A stretch of DNA of 17,653 nucleotides from assembly GCA_900175165.2 (NCBI GenBank), contig FWWN02000378.1:1-17653 (forward strand), written 5' to 3'. The DNA is from Rhizomucor pusillus (lineage: Eukaryota; Mucoromycota; Mucoromycetes; Mucorales; Lichtheimiaceae). The number at the start of each line of letters is the position of its first letter. Within the stretch, counting starts at the first letter, position 1. Both the position numbers and the translations under genes were made by a program. The notes beneath the pieces were generated by a model. It was not told the origin of the DNA. It ran no database searches and worked only from the letters and a program-made list of their open reading frames with translations. Shown here piece by piece: positions 1 through 9,487 of this stretch.

Positions 1-574
1 TATGTGCCCTTGCATCATCAGCAATGTCGCAGGAGCAATGGAGGAAAAGAGTATTCCTGTGTATACTTGCCCATATTTGCAATGTTCATCTTCCATGCTA
101 AAATGAGGACAGTTATCTATAAATGCATTGTGGTGGTCAGCCGTTCTCCCCTTCCGCCTTCTCTTGCCAATTCCATTGTATATACTTGCATCGTCCAGTG
201 AAAATCCCAGGTCTTCAAAGAACTGCTGTGTTCCTTCTGGTGAAATTGTATCAGGCATGTCTGGGTCGGCGTACTGCTGGAACCAAAGCTCACATTGACG
301 CGTATCAAACTTCAACAAACATAAATGTCAGTGGCCCGGGGGTATTGTTTGCTGCAAACAAGACTTATTGTACCTGAGGTATTGCTGGTGGCGGCGGCGG
401 TGTCGGTATACAAGAAGGAGAATGTGGATGTGGGGTATACTTGTGTTCTGTATATACAGCTGCTGCTGCTGGTGCATACATAGCTGCTGACTGCTTGGAC
501 GCTTTGCTGCTCTGGCTGAAGCTGCGTTTGCTTCGTTTCGTTTGGGAAGGCTGGGTGCTCTGCTTTGCTCCCAT
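1..574 (-). CDS. DCN1-like (DCUN1 domain) neddylation ligase, N-myristoylated, partial at left edge
   Basis: Exons read on the minus strand: 574-374 (67 codons), 309-190 (40 codons), and 116 to about 67; the rest lies beyond the left edge. The start at 574 is in a strong context (ACCATGG) and gives MGAKQS, a good N-myristoylation signal as in human DCUN1D3. Residues 1-67 are a basic Ser/Lys then Pro-rich tail. The DCUN1 domain follows: ELWFQQYADPD, then PEGTQQFFEDLGF, then TVLILAWKMNIANMGKYTQ, aligning with human DCUN1D1/D3 (RYKDP.., GIDGIQQFCDDL, VLIIAWKFRAAT). The family binds cullins and UBC12 and promotes NEDD8 transfer; the myristoylated members act at membranes. Intron 373-310 is GT-AG. 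Intron 189-117 needs a GC donor (GCAAGT), because the nearby GT shifts the frame. An in-frame ATG at 673 would add 33 residues. Family identity is firm; the third exon's end is uncertain. Confidence 0.88.
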
Positions 575-849
575 GGTGTAATTACGTTGTTGCGATGATG
601 ACGAGTCTAGTGCTTCTGCGTCTGCTTCTACGTCTGCTGCTGCTGATTCTGAGTATAATCGCTTCAGCGACATTCACGTCGTCCGCGGAAGCCGGTTTTC
701 TTTGCTCTCTTTCTCTCTGTTTCTGTCTCCTCGTTGTAAAAGGGCCGGGTGTGAAGAAGTATAACGCACACACACAGACACGTACAAAGGAGGAAAAAAG
801 AAAAAGAATATTTTTTTGCTTCTTGCGCCTGCTGTGCCCCACTCCACAC

Positions 850-855
850 TTTATA
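850..855 (-). promoter_or_regulatory. Candidate TATA box of the DCUN1-domain gene
   Basis: The minus strand reads CTATAAAG here, about 275 bp upstream of the ATG at 574 and 177 bp upstream of the alternative ATG at 673. The sequence between is pyrimidine-rich on the minus strand (about 720-815), as often seen in fungal promoters. A transcription start is not visible, so this rests on motif and position only. Confidence 0.3.
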
Positions 856-984
856 GTGTCGGGCTTGGGAGGGAGGACAATGTCATACTTTGACCCGTTT
901 CCCTTCCTTGGTTTCTATACTTGTCTTGGCACACTCATACTACTTATTTCTCCAAAGTAGTACAACTATTGAGACAATTATCCG

Positions 985-1790
985 CTTCTAGGATCTATTC
1001 GAGTAGTATACCTGAAGAAATACACGGTTGCCACGGGTCGGACCGTGTGCATAACTTGGTGTCACTTGAAAACGAACTTTGCCATCCAATGAATTTGCTC
1101 TTAAACGTAGCAACGTGCCATCGTCTGTCGAGGTATGGATATCATCCGTAATCGGCCTCGGATTATTATTGAATGCCATACTATTGATAGCTCATCTAAA
1201 GTATTTTACTATGAAAGCTCCAAAGCGACAGCGATTATCCTTGATTTGTCCTGTAACTTCCCATTCATTCATGTTGTCGCCGCCACATAGTGCTTCGCCC
1301 TTCAGTCTTACGCGGATGCTCATCAATGATATCCGCTCCCGTAAAAACGTCATCAGGATGCTTGAGAGCTTGTTCAAGAACGACCTTTCCTATCATAATT
1401 TACATTTGTGGCTACATGACTTGCAGTCAATAAATCGATTCTTTCGCTATATGTCCTGCTCATTAAATCCATCTGCATTATGCATACGCTCTATGGAACA
1501 GGAGAATGTAGGTGGACCGCTTAGACTGATATGTATAGCATGCAGAACATCCTCCCTTATACATAAATAGGAAAAAGGTACCATGTGTTATGTACTATGC
1601 TGTTCATCATTCATTGCATAAGCTCCATCTCTTATATTCATCTGTATTGAGATGACCGGTTTACTACCATAGTTTCCGATAATTAGACACGGACTACACA
1701 AAGGAAGAGAAGCAAGAACAATGCTGTCCACAGTATTCAAAGTTTTCCCCATTTCCTTATGTCGGAAGTTTCCCGTGCCAACAATATATA
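985..1790 (-). other. Coding-like minus-strand segments, no coherent gene model
   Basis: Several minus-strand stretches look like protein but do not join cleanly. They are: an ORF from ATG 1752 (MGKTLNTVDSIVLA..); EDVLHAIHISLSGPPTFSC and its continuation near 1550-1460; RTYSERIDLLT near 1460-1420; then a frame ending in NEWEVTGQIKDNRCRFGAF near 1192. After one in-frame TGA that last frame runs on to 988 (TDDGTLLRLRANSLDGKVRF). A GCAAGT..TAG stretch near 1420-1390 could be an intron. I do not recognise the family. It may be an intron-rich lineage-specific gene or a decaying one. The plus-strand ORF over 1079-1570 is probably its antisense shadow. Confidence 0.2.
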
Positions 1791-1904
1791 AATTATATTG
1801 TTCTAGTAATAGCCATTTAAAAGAGCGAGATCATTCTGTGGTATGCAGTTAAAAAAACGCTTATTTACAAGAAGAGTGGGTGGGTAAAGGAGCGGGTGAA
1901 AGCT

Positions 1905-3245
1905 TTAAGCGGGTGATGACGATGGTAGATGGGGATGATGGTGACGACGAGCACGTGTGTTCTTACTACGATACCACAAGAACTGCAAGAAAATCGTGGC
2001 ATCGAAAACCAAAGTGCCAGCACTTCCGATCAGATAGGGCACTGCTTCCAAGAGACTCTCGCGTGTATGTCCCGGATGCAAGAGCACACTGCAAGAATAA
2101 GTCAAGTTGCCGCATGCAGCGAATGCAAACAATGCAGGGGAAAGTCCCTCTACGGATTTCCGTCTACGGTTTTTCAAGATCTGGGGCAAGCGGGACATGA
2201 GGTACAACGCCGTGCATATCCAGGCGAATATCAGGCCAATGACGACAGTGTTTAGCTCGGTGACAGTCATGCTTGCTCCTCCGGTGGTCGTTGTCATGGT
2301 TGCTGCGCTGGGTATCCGGGTGCCAAACAGCATGACGGCCATGAGAACGCCGCCGCCGATTTGTTTGTTGCGTTTGCTACCGCTGCTGCTAGTGCTCGCG
2401 CTGCTGTTATTGGTATTGCAATGGGTCAAGTCTGGGTGATGGTGGACGTTATCGTTGAGGGTATACCATTTGCTGGGTGACGCTGAAGCAGAGTAGGATT
2501 TAAGCTCATCTTCTAACGTCATCGTCGCATGTTCGATGAGTAAAGGGGTGCGGACGGAAGGGTGCTGGAATGCTTTGGAGAGAGGATCCGCTTTATCGTC
2601 GGTGGTTCGCGGTGGCGAGGATGTAAACGACGTTGATTTCCGTTTGATTTTACTGTAGTAAATGTATTGCAGCAAGAGGCAGACGTCTATAAAGACAAAA
2701 TACATGCCCAGGTATTTCTGGAACGGCAGCTGATGGGTCAGCAAACACCCGATTAGGTTTGCAAAGTCGGCTAATATCACACAGCAGCAGGTCAGTATAT
2801 ATGCTTAATCATACCCCGCCCCCGCCCGCTATCCCTTTTTCTCTCCACACCGAATTTTCTGACGTCGTGTGAGTCACCTGCCTGCAAGCCATATGGATAG
2901 AAAATTAATACTGAGCGAATCTACCGATCCCATCTTGTAGTTTTCGACGACTTGGCTGCATACAAAAAATTTTTAGTGCCATTTCAAGGCTAACCGGGAG
3001 ATGCGTAAGAAACTTACGGCAGCTGCGCGTTGAGCCAGCAGAAAATCGAAAGGTATCCAAGCAGGACACTGACAGCATCTTGGACGCCGTAAACACAGTC
3101 TCCAAAGATGTACTACCAAAACCTGTCAGTTGTTTGGATACAGAATATTTTTCTTTGCGGGCTGCAAGATGTTCTAGATGGATGATCGTACATATATCCA
3201 ATGAATATACTCGACGTTATCCTGGGTGGGTATGCATTGAGCCAT
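1905..3245 (-). CDS. PQ-loop repeat transporter (YPQ/SLC66A1-like, vacuolar cationic amino acid exporter)
   Basis: Four exons on the minus strand: 3245-3192, 3112-3018, 2955-2882, 2770-1905, giving 362 residues. The product is a seven-helix membrane protein with two PQ-loop motifs. PQ-loop 1 is at residues 46-65 (NAQLPQVVENYKMGSVDSLS) and PQ-loop 2 at about 267-285 (SRLPQILKNRRRKSVEGLS). The segments FGDCVYGVQDAVSVLLGYLS and IWLAADFANLIGCLLTHQLP are typical of the yeast Ypq1-3 / mammalian PQLC2 group, which export Lys/Arg/His from the vacuole or lysosome. A long Ser/Thr/Asn/His-rich hydrophilic loop (about 115-210) separates the halves, and the tail is His/Pro/Ser-rich. Introns are 79, 62 and 111 nt; the third (2881-2771) needs a GC donor (GCAGGT) to keep the ..WLA|ADFAN.. 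frame. Family certain; substrate inferred. Confidence 0.9.
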
Positions 3246-3343
3246 AAGGGGTTGCGGTAGAGAGAGAGAAGAAAGAAAGAAAATGACAATAGAAGCTGCG
3301 CTAGCTCACCCGCATCTTAAAACGGCTCGTCATCGGAAGGTTA

Positions 3344-3777
3344 TCAAGCCCGACCCGTTTCTAATTGATATGAAAATTTCCTTTCCAGGATATTCAGGGA
3401 CATGGAGCGCGTTTGACCAATGATTGCCTCCTTGATTTCTCTCACGTCGTCATTTTCGTCATCTACCGTTTTGGGCTACGATTGCTATCTTTGCCTCACC
3501 ACAGTCCTTCGCGTTCTGCCGACTAAAAATAATGCTATGCTGCGGTAGGATGCACATAGTCCGTTTACAATACACAACAGCAATGCCGTCTGTGCTGAGA
3601 CCTCGCATTCATGCTAGTACATAATTCAGCCAGCACCGTGACCCCCCGCGGGTCGATCACAAGGCTTTTTCTCATATCAGAGATAATGTTATCTGTATTT
3701 GTTCCAAACAACTCCTGATATCTATCGATAATGTAAAACTGAGCCAGCTAGGGGTCATACCTCAGACCCGTCATCAT
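3344..3777 (-). CDS. Small unidentified protein or gene relic
   Basis: Minus-strand coding-like sequence between two confident genes. One workable model starts at ATG 3777 (MMTGL) and reads YQELFGTNTDNIISDMRK, then VIDPRGVTVLAELCTSMN, then RQNAKDC, then DDENDDVREIKEAIIGQTRS, and ends LETGRA at stop 3346-3344. It needs very short introns (39, 46-79 and 37 nt), all in consistent phases. Alternatively the first intron is not real. The frame then runs on through it (LAQFYIID directly before RYQELFG), broken by one TAG where a Gln codon would fit, which would point to a pseudogene. No family recognised. A TATA-like ATATATATA lies near 3865. Confidence 0.35.
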
Positions 3778-3908
3778 CGCCCCCGCACACCGCCGTTAGC
3801 AAACCACTGCAGGATCTTTACAGCTATTCAGTTTTATACATACAACTTGTTGTCTATTGCTATATATATTGTACTAAAGGATATAAGATGGGTTATCAAC
3901 GTAAGGAT

Positions 3909-4823
3909 TTAGATTCTCGTCGGTTTAAAAGGTGGCAGTATGGCAAGACAGTGGCGGAACATTTGTTTGATGCAGTAGAATATGTAAAACGGATCGACAG
4001 GTGAGGTGAACCGATGAGATGACCGACGCTTGTCGGAAAGACGATAATCCTGCTGCCCGCTCCCTTGTTCTTTCGGAAGCTTACTCAGGATGTCAGACAG
4101 TTCCGTGTCTGATAAGGCTCCATTCATGCGCCAAACGAGCACCAGCGGATCAGGATCAGACGAGTTGCTGCCACTGCTACCGCCTATGCTATTATCCATG
4201 TTGATTTTTACAGCGCCAGTGTCCCCATTGACAATTTGCAGCTCTGCACCGAGCACGATTTTTAACAATCGAACGTATGCCTCCATGGAATCATCGTCAC
4301 TCTGCGTGAAAATATACTCGCTCGCATGCCACTCTGCAACGTGTTCCTTGAACAATTGATATCGTATGAATCCAACGAGGCCGCGCATGAAAGGTATTGA
4401 TCCAACATTCGTCGCGAGCCGATGGGTATATTCGGAAACGAGCGCCTGTCGCTGAGACGCATCCAAAGCTTGTAGCGGTGACCACACCGCATCCAATAAC
4501 TCGGCTAGCTTCTCCCTGCGCCGCTTTTGCTGCTGCTCGTGCCACTCGACTCGAGCTTTCCGTTTCGTTTCTAGAAACGTGGACCACTGCTCGACAGGTA
4601 ACACATACGTATTGTTCTCATCGCCAACACGCGCCGTGAATCCAAGCTCTTTCATCAATGTCAAAGAAGTACGATCGTTCCCAATCGCCGTGTCCTTTTT
4701 GACAACGTAACCTTCCGGCGTCACTTTACCGCAACCTTCCAGGAACAGAATCAGGTGGTTCGCTGCCTCGTCATTGTCGAACGCTTGGAAGCAAAGCTTG
4801 CGCCAAGTCTCGAGAGGATCCAT
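3909..4823 (-). CDS. Unidentified 304-residue protein
   Basis: Single open frame on the minus strand from the first ATG at 4823 (MDPLETWRKLCFQAFDNDEA) to a TAA at 3909; the open frame extends slightly upstream without another ATG. Visible features: an N-terminal region with LEGCGKVTPEGYVVKKD; a basic, charged, probably helical or coiled stretch around residues 85-110 (ETKRKARVEWHEQQQKRRRE); a helical middle; a Ser/Asn/Gly/Asp-rich linker around 210-225; and a basic C-terminus. No transmembrane segment or signal peptide is evident. Codon use looks like the neighbouring genes. It ends 131 bp before the start of the next small model and begins 174 bp after the RAB3GAP1 stop, all on the same strand. 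I do not recognise the family and assign no function. Confidence 0.65.
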   Translation of the reverse strand: MDPLETWRKLCFQAFDNDEAANHLILFLEGCGKVTPEGYVVKKDTAIGNDRTSLTLMKELGFTARVGDENNTYVLPVEQWSTFLETKRKARVEWHEQQQKRRREKLAELLDAVWSPLQALDASQRQALVSEYTHRLATNVGSIPFMRGLVGFIRYQLFKEHVAEWHASEYIFTQSDDDSMEAYVRLLKIVLGAELQIVNGDTGAVKINMDNSIGGSSGSNSSDPDPLVLVWRMNGALSDTELSDILSKLPKEQGSGQQDYRLSDKRRSSHRFTSPVDPFYIFYCIKQMFRHCLAILPPFKPTRI

Positions 4824-4997
4824 TCCCAACAAGATTGCGGACCGGTTTCAACAAATGTGCTGAAGCTATATAGTCAGACCGTCCCTGTGCAACAGCAACC
4901 AGAAAAGCATGCATGTGATGAACCCAGAGGCTACAGGATCTTCATAGTAAGTTGGATAGATAATTATATTTTCGTAAGAATTGGTATATTAATGGAT

Positions 4998-7900
4998 TTA
5001 ATGATTTCTAGTGTCCGTGCATTGCATGTCGATTAAACGTAATTCATTACTTTTTACAAGTGCGTATTGCCGCATAGGTAACAACTTGTGATTACTCAGT
5101 ATAGCTTCACAGTTGCTGTAGAGTACATATTCCTTTTGTACAGGGTCTGGCATAATACCATCTGATAACGCGTTAGCTGTAAAAAATCCTAGTTAAAAGC
5201 GCCATCGCATGGACATTTACCGCTAGCTTGAAACAGACTGCAGACTGCAGCTCGTTCATCGCCTTCTTCTACCACTGCCTCTGAATCCATCAGAACCTTG
5301 TCTATCAGTTCTCTTTGTTCCGGAAACTAGCATAGTTTCGTTAGCCTGTATATCTAAGGTTTTAGTACATAAATCAATACCTTATTTGCAAGTGATAAAC
5401 CGTTGCAGATCAAGGATTCTTGTTCCCTGATAGCGGATATAACTGGATTCATGGAGCATTTTCCTGTCCTACTTAAATGGTTGAATAAATAACATCAACT
5501 GCCTGGTGATTTAAATAGCCCTTTACCTTAAAAGATCCCAAGGAAACTTGATGATCATTTCCCCAAAATGATTCAATTGCTGTGCAACGTGCTTGACTTG
5601 CACCGAAATCGGTTGTGACAGGAAAGTGTCGTACGCAACAAGAGCCACGGTGGGTAGAAGCCTAAAGTCATTGTCAAAACGATGTCGCCGATGGAGATAT
5701 ACGTATACATACATTCCGAATACTTCGTGTATAGAGAGTGTCTCCAGATAATGCAAAGCCTAACGGGAATCGACGGTTAGGAGTGATTATGTTTCGTGCA
5801 CTGGTATATTAACCTTTTCGCCTTCTGCTCTGGCGTCGAACAATGGTTTCTGGCGCGTTGCTGGTATTCTACGTGCACACTGCATTGTGGTCCATGTTAG
5901 GAAAATTTTGGTTTTCGCTCTGATGGATTATTTACTAGCAATATACCGACCTTCCACAGTTCCTGCCAAATGTTATTTGGTTCGGACATCCTGGCACTTA
6001 GATGCCCTTCTTCTTTGCCTTGTACTTGTTCGTCTGGGGAGCTGATCCAATCTCGAGGCGAGTGCCACCTTACAAAATCTTCCAGCGTCGCATGTGGATT
6101 GGCGGCTTTGAATGCTTCCATATCTATTCGAGGAGCGTCAACAACGTTTGCAAACATGCTTCTTCTCCTCGGAATGTACATACCTGAAAAGAGCTGTGCA
6201 GACTGCAGCTTTGCTCGTAAGTGAGCAGCATCGTCGGATGTTCCCAGACTTTCAAAAACGTTTGCCTGCTGCTTGACCATATCCTCAGTCATAAATCCAG
6301 CATCCTAGAAGAATAGTTTTGCATTGAGAAAATGGGAGGATGGGTGTAATGTAAAATACTCCAAAGCTTTACCTGCGTCTCTGGTATCCACATCGGTTTC
6401 TTTGTCTGCAAAAGTAAAAGAGATGGATGCTGATATTTCCTGCCTTCGCTGGCCTCCGAGTCGCTGACTTCAGGTATGGTGCCATCTTTTTCCATCAAGA
6501 CGTGTTTTCCACCCGAGATGGACTCTGCACTGGATTCATGGTTGAGGCGAACGTACGATTCTGACATGGAGTTGTGCGGATGAGTTTCTGAAAACGTGGA
6601 TACCGACGACGACCGCGAAGGCGTCGTACTTTGCTTTCTTGCTATGGATGAATTGGATGGTGTCCTTTGCTCACGGTGATTATTGCTCGCAATATCCTCC
6701 ACACTATCAAAAAATATATCGTCATCATCATCATCATCATCATCGTCATCGTCATCGTCTTCTCGCTTTGCATGCGCAAACGAACCCTCTGTGTCGCTTG
6801 ACTAGAAGAAAAATGCGTATCTTTAGACAAGAGGTTTCGATGAATCCAACCTTGACGTCGATTACGTACCTCCTCTTGGGTTGGCTCAAACAACGGTTCA
6901 TCCCCTTCGATAAGTTTCTCCAAAAACGAGCTAAATTTATCAAGCTTACTTCCATTCCGGTTTTGCTCTTGACTTAAAGACAGATCGTCAAATAAACCGG
7001 AGAGATGCTGCTGTTGACTTTTCAATGTCCCGTTGTTGTCACCGTTCGACGCTGCGCTTTCTCCTCGTTGGAGTCTCCGCCGAATACAATAGTTGACCAT
7101 GGCCAGCTTTTGGTGAAGCTATTTGTATAACATTGCAGATTCAGGAGCCTAAAATCCTCGACCACTAGAGCTCTAGATACTACTTACAAGATTGTACCTA
7201 AAGTCAATGCCAGCGGCCTCTCGATCGCTATCTTCTTCTCGATCCTCCTCCTCTTTGGGCATGATAACTTTAACGTGAGGTATCACTTGAAAGTTTTCCC
7301 AATGCCATCGTATTCGTCGAAGAGTTTCCATCCAGATTGCTTTCAAGACCTCCATCGATGGCATTTGATTCTCCGGAACATCGTTTATGCCATCTAATGC
7401 ATGCAATGCAAAGTTCCACAGGAAGGAACCTTGCGGAACTGCAGTGCCGTGCTTTAGCCGGATAGCCAATGCATCGACAGATTGGAGCTTCACTTGATCA
7501 GCTAATCCATTCAAAGGATCCACGCTACTTTGTTGAATGTGATGGCCTGTGAAAAGTACATCTACTATTTTCGGCACGCTCTCCAAAGCAGACATTTTGT
7601 TTTGCAGAGTCGCTGCTGGTGAGCTGCCGCGGTTAGAGCCGACGGCGTAGAATATATTGCGCATGACGCCCTTGTTCTCTTTCTCCTTGTCTTCTTCAAG
7701 TTGGTTGCTGTCATCATATGGTAGCAAATATTCGCGATTCCGTGGATCACGCACCCAACAAGTGACTACACGCTCGATCAATGTGGATAGGTATGCGCGC
7801 TGCTGACTCGGTGGTGCGAATTGGGCGTACAGTCGCCACTCGGAGGCTGTAAACGCATCCATGTTGGAGGTTGCTGTTGCATTCTCTGCATAACTGTTAA

Positions 7901-8941
7901 CAGGCGCGAGTGGAAAAATGGCTTCCAGTGTCAGTGCCCGCAGCGGATCATTGTAGGAGCCAAATTTTAGCTTCGGTGGAAACCGTCTCTCTTCATTATT
8001 GCCATCGTCGTCTTGATTAAACCAATTTCCATCGTGTAAATTCTTCAGGTTATATGCGAATGCAGCGCTCGCTAAAACGTTTTCATCCTGTTCAATATCT
8101 ATCACAGCGCCTGGGTACGAAGACGTTATATTTTTCCGAGTATCTTTGGCGCATATAAGAAATTACCGTATTCTTCGTAGACAGCCTCTATTTTTCGCTT
8201 AAATATATCCTTAAGGCCTTCCAAGTTATTGTGCATTGCTGGGACAGGACGGTACACCGAGGTATTGAATCTGATTTCGACTTGGTTGAGGCGGCGTTTA
8301 TCATCATCACTGTTGACGGTCGGATCAAGTAGGTACCCGGTGAACGCATTGTATCGACTCGAACCAACAGGCACAAAAAAAGGCACGGAGCATTTTGTAT
8401 TATCCAATGCAATGGCGCACGCAGATAACAAGGTTTTGGCCTGATGAATATCTACGCTTGAAAAGAACTTTGCTTTGAACGAGTCCACTTCCGGTGCTAG
8501 TACAAACAGTCGATCAAAGCCAGTCCATCGGTGCAGAGGGTGAAATGCTTTGGACGATGCACCGCTGCTGCTGTCGTCGTTGTCGTATCTCATTCGATAG
8601 AAATCAGCAGTTGCTAGAGGATATTTGTCGTCAGCCGACCGCCGCAGCGCGTGCGGATGGCAGTAATACGTCAATGTGTATGTTTCTTGGCCGATAGACA
8701 GTAATTCGTAGCGTGTATATTCTTCAGACGAAGAGTTGCGCAGGGCACTGCTTGCGCTTTGCAGCTTGTCGGACGAAAAGACACCGTAGGCGCCGTCTTT
8801 AGTTCCCCACGAATGCAAGATCTCTTCGATCGCCGTGACAAGCCGTTCGAAATCGGACACGGAGGTGTAGTCTACAAACTCAAACAGCTCATCACCGCAA
8901 TGCGAGCTTTGTCGTCTTTTTGTGCGGAAACTGGCTTCCAT
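4998..8941 (-). CDS. RAB3GAP1: Rab3 GTPase-activating protein catalytic subunit (RAB3GAP1 orthologue)
   Basis: Twelve exons: 8941-8167, 8098-7188, 7118-6870, 6801-6373, 6304-6184, 6123-5951, 5879-5814, 5759-5713, 5661-5527, 5468-5381, 5326-5221, 5176-4998; 1092 residues (human 981). All eleven introns are GT-AG, 44-71 nt. Matches to human RAB3GAP1 run end to end: FEFVDYTSVSDFERL near the N-terminus; RIRWHWENFQVIP and LHQKLAMVNYCIRR in the middle; an acidic stretch ending IFFDS; and the hallmark block MTEDMVKQQ..ESLGTSDDAAHLRA, then DMEAFKAANPHATLEDFVRW and HSPRDW (about residues 789-854), which should hold the GAP arginine (human Arg728, placed from memory). Next come IPATRQKPLFDARAEGEK and a C-terminus LPMRQYALVKSNELRL. 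With RAB3GAP2 the mammalian protein acts on Rab3 and as a Rab18 exchange factor at the ER. Start: first ATG in the frame. Confidence 0.95.
6718..6759 (-). repeat. Trinucleotide tract coding 14 Asp in RAB3GAP1
   Basis: Fourteen consecutive GAT/GAC codons on the minus strand (residues about 660-673), with seven identical GAT codons in the middle. It sits in the acidic linker just before IFFDS, where human RAB3GAP1 has a shorter Asp/Glu/Ser-rich stretch. A pure run of seven GAT suggests slippage and length variation between strains. Confidence 0.9.
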
Positions 8942-9487
8942 GACACACTGCTGGTTGCCGAAAGCTTGAGAACACTTGTGCGTCAATGCTAGAGTTGCGG
9001 GAATAGAATTCAATGTCTGCCTTCGCCAAAAGTTAATGATCACCTATTCGTAAAATATTACTATCAAGACGGTAACATTAAGACTTTCAAGTATAATTAT
9101 CTGCAAAGGATCTCCATGCTGCTCTGTTTCAAAGCAAGGTCCTCAGGCATCAGACAGTTATTCAGCTACATATAGTATTTGCCTATTGGAAAAAAGTCCA
9201 TTGTCCAGCAGAGATTTATTTTTGTTCCAATGCTGTCACATGTCACTGAAAGTCTGATCTCACAAGTGTAATGAAATATAATTGAAAGACTATAACTGCC
9301 TTGAGAATTGGTTTAAGGTTATGATGAAACAAGGCTCTTAATGCAACAGCATAGAAAATGACCGATTTGGAAGTTCATACGTGGCAGAAAGTGCTGATCT
9401 CCTTTAAAAATGCTGCTGGCCTTTAAAGTTCAAATTACGGGATGACAGATTGGCACTTGTTACTAGCTTTCTGCTGCTTCCAGTGAT
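8942..9487. promoter_or_regulatory. Divergent intergenic region between RAB3GAP1 and HUT1
   Basis: This 546-bp spacer separates the start codons of two divergent genes and must hold both promoters. Two CCTTTAAA motifs near 9400-9427, about 60-90 bp before the HUT1 ATG, are the only repeated element I see. There is no open frame with recognisable protein and no clear TATA box. The minus-strand open frame of RAB3GAP1 extends to about 9043 but has no ATG upstream of 8941. Confidence 0.45.

Noticed and set aside
1079..1570. 163-residue plus-strand open frame
   Set aside because: No recognisable family; the minus strand of the same region looks more protein-like, so this is probably an antisense shadow.
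3283..3423. 46-residue plus-strand ORF starting 38 bp from the PQ-loop start codon
   Set aside because: It overlaps coding-like minus-strand sequence (EIKEAIIGQTRS) and matches nothing I know.
8494..8992. Plus-strand ORFs in this stretch
   Set aside because: Antisense to the first exon of RAB3GAP1, which aligns well with the family.
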